From the NCBI GenBank assembly GCA_905480255.1, contig CAJQPR010000004.1, positions 1-64,000 on the forward strand: 64,000 nt of DNA, read 5' to 3'. Both the position numbers and the translations under genes were made by a program. Shown here piece by piece: positions 27,753 through 36,706 of this stretch. Under the pieces are notes generated by a model. That model was given only the letters and a program-made list of their open reading frames with translations. It was not told where the DNA came from and did no database searches. Each line of letters opens with the position of its first letter. The stretch's first letter is position 1. The stretch is from an uncultured Woeseiaceae bacterium. Lineage in GTDB: Bacteria > Pseudomonadota > Gammaproteobacteria > Steroidobacterales > Woeseiaceae.

Positions 27753-29032
27753 ATAAAGAAAACATTTTATCGGAACAGTCGCTTCAAAAGCAGGCTGGCT
27801 CTTACCGAATCCTCGACAGGATTGGGCGAAAACTCCTTCACTCAAGGCTTTCCGGGTTGTCGTTTGGTCGCCTGACACTGATCGATGAGCTTGAAAGACG
27901 TGACTTCGGCACTGACGAAGATGGCTTGCATGTCACTATCACTGTGGCCAATCCCGAATTCTATAGTGCAGTTGCGTTCGGCGGGTCCGTAGGAGCAGCG
28001 GAGGCATACATCCAGAGCTACTGGTCGACCGACGATTTGACCGGGACGGTGCAGGTTTTGCTGCAAAACCGCGAGGTCCTGGACGGTATGGACGGCGGAC
28101 TTGCCAGGTTCGCCTTGCCATTTCGGAAAGCGTTACATTGGATAAATCGCAATACAAGATCGGGTAGCAGGCGGAACATAGCCGCGCACTACGACCTGGG
28201 TAATGACTTTTTCAGCCTTTGGCTGGATAAGACAATGATGTACTCGTCCGCAGTATTCGAACGGGCCGACATGACGCTCGAAGAGGCTTCGACTGCCAAG
28301 CTTGACCGAATCTGCCGGAAGCTTGAGCTGTCGGCGGATGACCACGTGCTGGAAATCGGCACGGGGTGGGGTGGTTTTGCAGTTCATGCGGCTAGTCGAT
28401 ACGGCTGCAAGGTCACAACGACAACGATCTCCCGCGAGCAATTTGAATTCGCGACTGCAAGGGTTGAGGAAGCGGGTCTGAGTGATCGCGTAGAACTATT
28501 ACTGGAAGACTACCGCGACCTTGAGGGTCAGTACGACAAGCTAGTCTCGATTGAAATGATCGAGGCCGTTGGTCATGAATTCATGGACACCTATTTCCAG
28601 CAATGTGCCGGTCTGCTGAAGAAGGACGGAATGATGTTGCTGCAGGCAATCACGATTGCTGATCAACGCTATCAGGACGCGCTGAAGTCCGTAGATTTTA
28701 TTCAGCGATACATATTTCCAGGCGGGTTCCTGCCCTCTGTAACAGCGATTCTGGAATCAGTAACGCAGTCCAGCGACATGCGAATCTATCACCTGGAAGA
28801 CATTGGTCCTCATTATGCGGAGACGCTCAGGCGCTGGCGAGATTCCTTCGCCCGGAAGATGGACCAGATCTGGTCGCTTGGTTATGACGAACAGTTCCTT
28901 CGCATGTGGCACTACTATTACTGCTATTGCGAAGGTGCATTTATGGAGAGGGCAATCGGCAATGTGCAGGTCCTGTTTGTCAAACCAGGTACAAGGAGAG
29001 AGCCCCTGGTCCCGTCGCTGGATACGGCCTGA
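27749..29032 (+). CDS. Cyclopropane-fatty-acyl-phospholipid synthase-family methyltransferase
   Basis: AAHYDLGNDFFSLWLDKTMMYSSAVFE; VLEIGTGWGGFAVHAAS; YIFPGGFLPS; WHYYYCYCEGAF. ORF opens at 27668 but Met at 27749 fits the operon. Confidence 0.9.
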   Translation: MNKENILSEQSLQKQAGSYRILDRIGRKLLHSRLSGLSFGRLTLIDELERRDFGTDEDGLHVTITVANPEFYSAVAFGGSVGAAEAYIQSYWSTDDLTGTVQVLLQNREVLDGMDGGLARFALPFRKALHWINRNTRSGSRRNIAAHYDLGNDFFSLWLDKTMMYSSAVFERADMTLEEASTAKLDRICRKLELSADDHVLEIGTGWGGFAVHAASRYGCKVTTTTISREQFEFATARVEEAGLSDRVELLLEDYRDLEGQYDKLVSIEMIEAVGHEFMDTYFQQCAGLLKKDGMMLLQAITIADQRYQDALKSVDFIQRYIFPGGFLPSVTAILESVTQSSDMRIYHLEDIGPHYAETLRRWRDSFARKMDQIWSLGYDEQFLRMWHYYYCYCEGAFMERAIGNVQVLFVKPGTRREPLVPSLDTA

Positions 29033-29617
29033 TTAGTCTGCGGAACGCTTGAGCCAGGGGGGTGTTTCGTATATCTCGACGGTGACGTTGTCGCCTGCAT
29101 TGATGACGCCGGTGGCTTCCACCACACCAACCACGCCCCGGCTGAGTTTCGAAGCAACAGAAAAAGACGTCAGCGATACTTTGTCCCCTGAATTCTGCGT
29201 GTGTTTCGCGGCTTGGATTTCACTCATGTCTTTGCAGGGTGGGTTGTACTCCTCGACGATCAATTCAGCGCCTGACGGGAATTTCAGGACAGTGCCTTTC
29301 GGCAGGCGCGACAATTCCTGGATGCCTTGCAGGCAAAGATTTGCGCCAAGACTTGTCGCGGTTAACGGCTCTGCGATATTCATGTCTTTGGCAATATCAT
29401 CCAACTCCTCGATGGAGACAGCGGACCATTGTCGTTCATTTCTCCGCGTCGTTCCCTCAGGTTGTTTGTCGCCGGCCCAGGTTTTGCGTACATAGGACCG
29501 ATGCCGGTCGCCGGCGATGCCATCCAGTTCGACCTGAATTGAAGAATGTTCTTCTTTACTAAGGTCATCATTCGATCCTGAATGTACGGAAACAACTCTA
29601 CCGCTCAGTGTCTTCAC
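29033..29617 (-). CDS. MOSC-domain protein
   Basis: GIAGDRHRSYVRKTWAG, ATSLGANLCLQGI, EEYNPPCKDM. Confidence 0.8.
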   Translation of the reverse strand: MKTLSGRVVSVHSGSNDDLSKEEHSSIQVELDGIAGDRHRSYVRKTWAGDKQPEGTTRRNERQWSAVSIEELDDIAKDMNIAEPLTATSLGANLCLQGIQELSRLPKGTVLKFPSGAELIVEEYNPPCKDMSEIQAAKHTQNSGDKVSLTSFSVASKLSRGVVGVVEATGVINAGDNVTVEIYETPPWLKRSAD

Positions 29618-29665
29618 AGGTGATCTCCATTAACCGGCTGAAGAATATCAGCGACTGCCCGCTCT

Positions 29666-30334
29666 TTACAGTACCGTGCTTTCCAGCTGGCTGGCACCAC
29701 GATAGAGCAGCCCAAGGCCGACGATCTGCACGACGTGGTACAGGTCATTGTTGTTGAAGTGCGTGTGCAGGCTGAAGCCGCTCTGCTGGATGACGGCACC
29801 GGCCAGCGTAACGATAACTCCCGCAATTAACCACGGAGCAGTGGCGGCCCGGTGATGCAAAAAAGCCCACACCTGGATGAGCGCGACGCTGATCATTGCG
29901 GAAACGTAATGGTAAACGATGTAGATGAAGGCGCTGTGGTTAACCATCCATATTGCGTACAGCACAAAGCCCAGAGCATTGATCAGGTGAAAAGTCCTGC
30001 GCGTGGTCTTGCGAAGAAATGACCCTTCAATAGTGCCGGCCACTGCAAAAAGCATAGAGAGTCCGACTGCGTACGCGGTGCCTTTCCAGATCGCACTCAG
30101 TGTCGCATCGCTCAAAAAGGCGACGAAGCCGTGACTTGTTCCCCCGAGCAGTGCGCCGAGGCCAACGAACACGAAACCCAGACCCCACAACCAGTGCGAA
30201 TATTGCCGGCGCCCGACGGCCCCCCGAATCAGCCTGGCACCGAGCCACCAGGCCACTGCCGTGATGAGATAGTCGGTAATCGTTGTCGTCGGCTCAGCGA
30301 TAGTCATGCCGAATACATCTATAGTTGGCGTCAA
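29666..30334 (-). CDS. Integral membrane protein (DUF6962-like)
   Basis: 222 aa with about 7 hydrophobic segments; N-terminal TTITDYLITAVAWWLGARLIRG. Confidence 0.6.
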   Translation of the reverse strand: MTPTIDVFGMTIAEPTTTITDYLITAVAWWLGARLIRGAVGRRQYSHWLWGLGFVFVGLGALLGGTSHGFVAFLSDATLSAIWKGTAYAVGLSMLFAVAGTIEGSFLRKTTRRTFHLINALGFVLYAIWMVNHSAFIYIVYHYVSAMISVALIQVWAFLHHRAATAPWLIAGVIVTLAGAVIQQSGFSLHTHFNNNDLYHVVQIVGLGLLYRGASQLESTVL

Positions 30335-30454
30335 AAGACATCACCCGTTCGAAATAAACGCCATCTTACCCGACTCATCCCGCTGCTACGCATTCTTGGG
30401 AGCGATAGAAAAACAGGCTATCCTGAGGGGATACGGAGGAGGTTCGGAAAGCCA

Positions 30455-30799
30455 GTGAAAACCAGCAGGCGAAAATTTCTTGCAGGGGTGAGCGCAGTTG
30501 CGCCACCTGGCTATCTGTCATCCGGGGAGCCCGTCGGGGCTGAAGACACTGCCATCCCGGATTATTTCGGCAATATTGGCGTGCGACCGTTTAGCAATGC
30601 TGTCGGTCCCTATTCGTCGCTCGGAGGCGCAGAAATGTGGTCCGAAGTTATGGAGGCGATGGACTATGCGGTTCGCAAAAAAGTTCGTATGTCGGAGTTG
30701 CAAGACGCAGAAGGAAAACGCATTGCATCGCTGGTTGATAGTGAATCGAATGTCATCGTCGGTGAGATAATCAACAAAGTGCTACTTGCCTATTACTGA
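30455..30799 (+). pseudogene. N-terminal remnant of a Tat-exported SelA-like (DgaE/selenotransferase-like) PLP enzyme
   Basis: GTG start; Tat motif KTSRRKFLAG; GVRPFSNAVGPYSSLGGAEMWSEVMEAMDYAVRKKVRMSELQDAEGKRIASLVDSESNVIV matches the N-terminal part of the SelA-like fold and then stops after 115 codons. Confidence 0.6.
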
Positions 30800-30802
30800 C
30801 CG

Positions 30803-31801
30803 ATGACCGACTCACATACCAGTGCCAACCACGCCGACTCAGCTGACATCTTGATTCCATGCCAAGACGTGTCCGCAGCAGCGGAATTCTATACGGACGA
30901 ATTAGGTTTTCGCATTGAATCTGTTTTTCCGGCTGACGCACCCCGGATAGTCATACTTTCCGGCTATGACCTGCGGCTGCGACTTGAAAGCATCGATCCG
31001 CTCGTCAGGCATGAAACAACAACGCCGTCTCTCGTCATCACAAATTTCAATCAGAGCGGGTTTGGAACAGGTCGGGCAGGCATGCAGTACCGGGACCTGA
31101 TTCCGGATCGATTCGGCGGTCGGTTCATCGCTTCACATATTCGTATTTCAGATGGCGGGCCGGTCCCGGACTATGTGCATCACCACGATGTTCAATTCCA
31201 GATGATTTTTTGCGTCAATGGATGGGTGAGCGTGGTTTATGAAGACCAGGGCGAGCCCATGTTAATGGAGGCGGGTGACTGTTTCCTGCAACCACCGCAC
31301 ATTCGCCATCGAGTGTTGGAGTGTTCCGATCAGATGGAGGTCGTGGAGATTGCCAGCCCGGCGGAACACGAGACCAGTGCAGATCACGGCATGGAATTGC
31401 CCACATCCATTCTGGACCGGGAGCGAGACTTTGGCGGACAGAAGTTCGTGTTTCACAAAGCGAGCCAGACCGCCTGGTCGCCCTCGTTCCTGAAAGGGTT
31501 CGAGTTGCAGGACACCGGTATCAGCAACGCGACTGACGGTGTTGCATCGGTCCTCATTATGAAATCAACGGGTAATGCGTCAGACGCCGTACTTAGTCAC
31601 GATGCAGGCATTCGGTTCCTGTTCGTGCTTGGCGGAGAGGCAGTGTTCGCTTGCAAGTCTGAAAATCACAGGGTGCTGAGAAAAGGTGATTCCTGCGCAA
31701 TCCCGCCCGGATTGGCCTGCTCACTGGTTGACGTTTCCCCTGATTTCAGAATGCTTGACGTAAGTATTCCCAGCCACCCAGAAGGTCGATCAGTACGATA
31801 A
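30803..31801 (+). CDS. VOC (glyoxalase-like)-cupin-cupin fusion protein
   Basis: N-terminal ADILIPCQDVSAAAEFYTDELGFRIESVF; cupin HHHDVQFQMIFCVNGWVSVVYEDQG...GDCFLQPPHIRHRV; degenerate second cupin FLFVLGGEAVFACKSENHRVLRKGDSCAIPPG. Confidence 0.78.
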   Translation: MTDSHTSANHADSADILIPCQDVSAAAEFYTDELGFRIESVFPADAPRIVILSGYDLRLRLESIDPLVRHETTTPSLVITNFNQSGFGTGRAGMQYRDLIPDRFGGRFIASHIRISDGGPVPDYVHHHDVQFQMIFCVNGWVSVVYEDQGEPMLMEAGDCFLQPPHIRHRVLECSDQMEVVEIASPAEHETSADHGMELPTSILDRERDFGGQKFVFHKASQTAWSPSFLKGFELQDTGISNATDGVASVLIMKSTGNASDAVLSHDAGIRFLFVLGGEAVFACKSENHRVLRKGDSCAIPPGLACSLVDVSPDFRMLDVSIPSHPEGRSVR

Positions 31802-33140
31802 TAAGGGCTGCAGGCGCCAGGTACCTGTTAGTTAGCTGCCAGTAGGCTTTCCAGGCTGCAGGGTCTGAGCTGAACTCCTCGTCCACTACCTTCTTCCGGA
31901 GTACCCAACCTGCAAACAGCGCGATCAGGAATGCATTGACTGGCGCGAGCACGTTGGCGACGGTGAAATCCGCCAGACCGAAGAAATTCTTCTCGATGCC
32001 AATGAAGCCGAGTGGTTGCCAGTCACCCATAAAGCTGAATGAGAAGACGGAGCCGAGGCCCAGCACCCAGACCGCAAGCCCACCCAGCATTGCCATTTCT
32101 TTGCGCCGACCGGGTTTTCGTTCCTCAAGCCACGCGACAACCGGTTCCAGCATGCCGATTGCAGATGTAAATGCCGCAAACAACAACAGCACAAAGAACA
32201 ACGTGCCGAAGAGATGGCCACCGGTCATGTTGCCAAAAGCGACTGGCAGTGTGACAAAGATCAGGCCCGGGCCTTCGGCGGGATCGAGGCCGCTCGCAAA
32301 TACGATCGGGAAGATCGCGAACCCGGCCAGCAGAGCAGCAAAGGTATCGCCGATGCAGACGACGGTGGCCGATGCGCGTAGCGAGTAATCCCGCGGCATA
32401 TAGGCGCTGTAGGTGATCATTAATCCCACGCCAATACCAAGGGAGAACAGCGCCTGACCCAGTGCGACCAGGAAGGACTCACCCGTCAGCGAGCCGAAAT
32501 CCGGATTGAACAAAAATTTCGCGGCAGCAGCGAAATCGCCCGCGACCATACCGTAAATTACGAGCGCGATAATCACTGCAAAAAGCGTCGGCATCAGGAT
32601 TTTGGATGCGCGTTCGATACCTTTGTTGACGCCGTTCGCAACCACCCACACTGTCAACGCTACAAAGAGCGCATGTAACGACGCCTGGTAGACCGGCCGG
32701 TCGATGTGGAGGTTGAATGTGTTGCCCGACGACGCTCCGTCGAAACCATTAAAGCCGTCGACTCCGGCAAGCATCAGGTAGTCGATTGCCCAGGCCGCAA
32801 CCACTGCGTAATAGCTCAGACCCACGAACGGCACGAGGATGCTGATCCAGCCAATGATGCGCCAGAATGGCTTCGCGTTTTCATCTCGCACCAATGCCGC
32901 AATCGAGTTGACCGGGCTGCGGTGACCTCGGCGGCCGAGCAGCAACTCTCCTGCCATTAGCGGTACACCGAGAAAGAAAACAAATGCGAGATAAATAATG
33001 ACGAAGCCGCCGCCGCCGTACTCGCCTGCAATGTAGGGGAAGCGCCAAAGGTTCCCAAGGCCTACAGCACCACCAACCGCAGCCATCAAAAATGCCGGCC
33101 GGCTTGACCACGCGTTACTGGTTTTCTCAGCTATGGCCAT
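31746..33140 (-). CDS. Sodium-dependent transporter, NSS/SNF family
   Basis: WSSRPAFLMAAVGGAVGLGNLWRFPYIAGEYGGGGFVIIYL. Confidence 0.95.
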   Translation of the reverse strand: MAIAEKTSNAWSSRPAFLMAAVGGAVGLGNLWRFPYIAGEYGGGGFVIIYLAFVFFLGVPLMAGELLLGRRGHRSPVNSIAALVRDENAKPFWRIIGWISILVPFVGLSYYAVVAAWAIDYLMLAGVDGFNGFDGASSGNTFNLHIDRPVYQASLHALFVALTVWVVANGVNKGIERASKILMPTLFAVIIALVIYGMVAGDFAAAAKFLFNPDFGSLTGESFLVALGQALFSLGIGVGLMITYSAYMPRDYSLRASATVVCIGDTFAALLAGFAIFPIVFASGLDPAEGPGLIFVTLPVAFGNMTGGHLFGTLFFVLLLFAAFTSAIGMLEPVVAWLEERKPGRRKEMAMLGGLAVWVLGLGSVFSFSFMGDWQPLGFIGIEKNFFGLADFTVANVLAPVNAFLIALFAGWVLRKKVVDEEFSSDPAAWKAYWQLTNRYLAPAALIIVLIDLLGGWEYLRQAF

Positions 33141-33157
33141 TAAGCGCTCCCGAGGAT

Positions 33158-33171
33158 CAGGTATTTACCTG
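33158..33171. promoter_or_regulatory. Short inverted repeat CAGGTA-TT-TACCTG upstream of the NSS transporter
   Basis: Perfect 6-bp arms, 18-31 bp upstream of the minus-strand start at 33140. Confidence 0.25.
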
Positions 33172-33350
33172 GTTTCCAGTTTCACAGTGAATTATCTCAC
33201 GCGACCCTGTTTTCAGTTCAGGTTTCGCGGCTACGGCTCGCGTCGTGAATGCAGCCACGCTATCAATTGGAAATCGAAAGTAACAACAACAGCAGTAAAA
33301 CTCCGATTGACGTGCGTGACATCCGGAAATTTGCCCAGGATCCAGACAAA

Positions 33351-34976
33351 CTAGCGCGCGTCACTGTGCCTGATGAACCGTCCGGCGCGAGCGTCAGACA
33401 GCTCACCGGCCGCTACGGCAACGACACCATTCACCACGACGACATCAAATCCTTCGCTGAACTGGTGCGGATCTGCAAAAGTTGCTTTGTCGTCAACTGC
33501 TTCCGGATCAAACAACACCAGGTCCGCAACGAAGCCCGGACGGATGATGCCGCGATCATGGAAAGAAAATGTCCTCGCTGGCAGGGACGTCATGCGTCTG
33601 ACTGCGTCTTCGAGCGTCATCACGTTTCGCTCACGAACGTAGTTCGCAAGTATGCGCGCATTCGTCCCATAAGAGCGCGGGTGTGGCTGCCCTTGGCCGA
33701 AAGCCATGATCGAGCCATCGCTCGCGACAGCTGCATTCGGGTAGCTGAATATCGTATCGACGTCTGCTTCGCTCATGTAGTGATAGACCATCGATGCGCC
33801 CTGATTGACGCCGGCGGCACCGCCTTCAACCATCATGTCGAGGATGGTCTGGATTTCGTTGTCCACATTGGCGCTTCGTTCAACCAAGCGGTTAATTTCG
33901 CTGATCGTCATTCCGTTGTAATTCGGGTTGGGTCGGTATTGCGCGACGGTAGCGAAGGAATAATCCGGATAGCCGCCATCTTCCAACATGTCTTTCATGC
34001 TGCCGACGATACGCTGTTGCGTATCGTCATCCTCGATCCGTGCCGCGATATCCTCGGCAGACCCCGCAACTGCCCACCTTGGCAGGTTGACACCGAGATT
34101 CGTGCTCGCGCGTTCGTACGGATAGGCGTCTACGACAACATCAATGCCTTCCTGTCGGTATGACTCGATTAGTTCGATGGCGCTTCCAATGGTGCCCCAG
34201 CGTGTCCGGCCTTTGATTTTGAGGTGCGATATCTGCACCGGCATTTTTGCTTCGCGTCCTATAGTGACCGCTTCCGAGATCGAATCATGCAGCATCGCGC
34301 CCTGTTCACGTATGTGGCTCGCATATACGCCGCCATAGGATGACGCTACTTCCGCGAGTCCTATAACTTCGGACGTATCGGCATAGGTCCCTGGAACGTA
34401 GAGCAGGCCGGTTGAAAAACCGACTGCGCCATCCCGCATACCCTTATCGACCAGGGCTTTCATCTGCAGCATCTCGTCCGCTGTTGGAACGCGATCGTCC
34501 AGGCCAACGACTTCACGGCGAATTGTGTTGTGGCCGATCAGTGTTGCAACGTTAATACCAAGATTCTTCAGGTTGGCGGCCCAGTCACCAACGTCAATTT
34601 CGGAACCACCACAGTTGCCGGTCACGATTGTCGTCACACCATCCAGCAAGTAGTTGTCAGCGCGCGGAAGGTTCATGAGACCTTCCCGGTTGGCGGACGA
34701 CTCCACGTGTGTGTGTACGTCGATGAAGCCGGGAGTCAGCACTTTGCCACCGGCGTCGATGACCTGATCGGCGTCAATGTCGAGATTTCGTCCAACCCTG
34801 CTGATTCGCCCGTCATTGATCGCAACGTCGCTGACAAACCAGGGACTGCCCGTGCCGTCAACAACGCGGGCGTTCCTGATCAGGAGATCGGCGTCGGCGG
34901 CGAGTGCGGGCCATCCAGGCAGTAACAGAAACGTAACGAACAAAGCCAGTAGGAGTGGCGGCGAATTTTCCTGCAT
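33351..34976 (-). CDS. N-acyl-D-amino-acid deacylase-family amidohydrolase, exported
   Basis: Signal peptide; TPGFIDVHTHVES; VTGNCGGS; YASHIREQG; QISHLKIKGRTRWG; RTFSFHDRGIIRPGFVADLVLFDP. Confidence 0.9.
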   Translation of the reverse strand: MQENSPPLLLALFVTFLLLPGWPALAADADLLIRNARVVDGTGSPWFVSDVAINDGRISRVGRNLDIDADQVIDAGGKVLTPGFIDVHTHVESSANREGLMNLPRADNYLLDGVTTIVTGNCGGSEIDVGDWAANLKNLGINVATLIGHNTIRREVVGLDDRVPTADEMLQMKALVDKGMRDGAVGFSTGLLYVPGTYADTSEVIGLAEVASSYGGVYASHIREQGAMLHDSISEAVTIGREAKMPVQISHLKIKGRTRWGTIGSAIELIESYRQEGIDVVVDAYPYERASTNLGVNLPRWAVAGSAEDIAARIEDDDTQQRIVGSMKDMLEDGGYPDYSFATVAQYRPNPNYNGMTISEINRLVERSANVDNEIQTILDMMVEGGAAGVNQGASMVYHYMSEADVDTIFSYPNAAVASDGSIMAFGQGQPHPRSYGTNARILANYVRERNVMTLEDAVRRMTSLPARTFSFHDRGIIRPGFVADLVLFDPEAVDDKATFADPHQFSEGFDVVVVNGVVAVAAGELSDARAGRFIRHSDAR

Positions 34977-35070
34977 GGTATTGACCTCTCGGCGAGATGG
35001 GGCAAGACTGGTTGTTCATCAAGTGTAGCCCTGCGGGGCACGACAAGTCACCCTGAGCGAGGTCTACCAG

Positions 35071-36678
35071 GTGTTTGCGAGAATTTTGCTACCTATTCTT
35101 TGGCTGCTTGCGAGCTGCAGCCCTGTTGCCGAGGATGCGAGACCAGTCGCCACTCGTGTAGATACACTGTTTTCCGGTGGTATGGTCTTTGACGGATCCG
35201 GTAGCGCACCGGTTGCTGCAGACATCGGGGTAAACGATGGAAAAATTGTTTTCATCGGTAACGCAGAATCCTCAAACGTTGCCGCGGAAGATGTCATTGA
35301 CGCGTCGGGATTATGGGTAGCGCCGGGTTTTATCGATGCGCACAGTCACGCAGAACTGGACGAAGACTACGGTCGCGACGCGCTCCCTTATCTTGCGCAG
35401 GGGATTACGACACTCGTGCTCGGGATGGACGGCGCCGGTAGCAGCGACGTAGCGGCGCGTCTTGACGGGTGGCGTGAGAACGGAATAGGCACCAACGGGA
35501 TCCACTTCGTCGGGCACGGCTATATTCGCGAAATGGTTCTTGGGGAAGAAGATCGCGAGCCGACGGACGATGAGCTCGATGAGATGCGAGCCCTGGTCCG
35601 CAAAGCCATGGAAGAGGGGGCATTCGGCCTTTCTTCGGGCCTCTTCTATGTACCGGGTACCTACGCTTCCACCGAGGAAGTGATCGAACTGGGCAAGGTC
35701 GCAGCCGAATTCGAGGGCGCCATTTACGACACACACGATCGTGATCTTGGCGCTGTATACGAAGGGATCGGCTACGAGGCATCAGTCGAAGAAGGAATCC
35801 GGATTACCGAGGAATCGGGCCTTCGCGGCATATTCAGCCACTATAACCTGCAGGGCGCCCACAATTACGGGCGTGCGGATGTTGGTGCTGACCTGATTAA
35901 TGACGCGCGCAGTCGAGGCGTCGATGTCTGGGCCGCACACCATCCCTATACCGCGACTCAAAGCAGCCTTCGTGCCTACACGATTCCCTACTGGGCATCG
36001 GCAGGTGGTGCTGAGAAAATGATCGCTCGCTATGATAATCAGACCACGTCCGCCGAGATCAAGGCTGCGACCAACGCGATGCTCCAGATTCGCGGTGGCG
36101 CCGACAAGATCATGTTTGTCGATCCGCGACCGGACCTGAATGGCAAGACGCTTGCTGAAGTGGCCGGGGAGCGTGAGCTTAGTGCTGCGGATACAGTCGA
36201 ATGGATTTTGCGCGAAGGAAATGCGGGCGTCATGAATCTCGAGCTCTATGACCATAACAATACGAGAAGGCTGGCGCAGGAAGCATGGATGATGACTTGT
36301 ACTGATGGACGGACGCCGCGACCTGATCAGCCAATCACTCATCCGCGAACCTATGGCGCTTTCCCGAAGAAGATGCGACATTTTGTATTCGAAGAAGGCT
36401 TATTGACGCCGGAATTTGTCATTCGGAGTTTTTCTGGCCTTGCATCTGACTTTTACAATCTTCCGGACCGCGGTTATCTTCGTGAGGGCTACGCTGCCGA
36501 TATAGTCGTGATCGATCCGGATCGTTATCGAGATATGGCAACGTTCGAGAGTCCGAGACAATTGTCGGTGGGCGTCGTGCACGCCGTGGTCAACGGACAG
36601 TTTGCCATTCGAAACGAGGTCGCCACAGGCGAGCTGGCTGGCGTGCCGCTAAAACGAACATCCGGCACCGAAAACTAA
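35071..36678 (+). CDS. D-aminoacylase-like amidohydrolase, exported/lipoprotein
   Basis: Start likely GTG; LLASCSPVAEDARP lipobox; APGFIDAHSHAELDED; LGMDGAGSS; GYLREGYAADIVVIDPD. Confidence 0.88.
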   Translation: MFARILLPILWLLASCSPVAEDARPVATRVDTLFSGGMVFDGSGSAPVAADIGVNDGKIVFIGNAESSNVAAEDVIDASGLWVAPGFIDAHSHAELDEDYGRDALPYLAQGITTLVLGMDGAGSSDVAARLDGWRENGIGTNGIHFVGHGYIREMVLGEEDREPTDDELDEMRALVRKAMEEGAFGLSSGLFYVPGTYASTEEVIELGKVAAEFEGAIYDTHDRDLGAVYEGIGYEASVEEGIRITEESGLRGIFSHYNLQGAHNYGRADVGADLINDARSRGVDVWAAHHPYTATQSSLRAYTIPYWASAGGAEKMIARYDNQTTSAEIKAATNAMLQIRGGADKIMFVDPRPDLNGKTLAEVAGERELSAADTVEWILREGNAGVMNLELYDHNNTRRLAQEAWMMTCTDGRTPRPDQPITHPRTYGAFPKKMRHFVFEEGLLTPEFVIRSFSGLASDFYNLPDRGYLREGYAADIVVIDPDRYRDMATFESPRQLSVGVVHAVVNGQFAIRNEVATGELAGVPLKRTSGTEN

Positions 36679-36706
36679 GCCAGTCCGATGCTTGATGGGC
36701 CGCAGA

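Noticed and set aside
30131-30454. N-terminal extension of the 222-aa ORF 30131..30799
   Set aside because: Text before 30455 is Pro/Arg-rich and antisense to the DUF6962-like gene; the Tat motif directly after GTG 30455 marks the more plausible start.
33249-34163. 304-aa plus-strand ORF antisense to a D-aminoacylase-like gene
   Set aside because: Shadow ORF, mostly antisense to a well-supported amidohydrolase.
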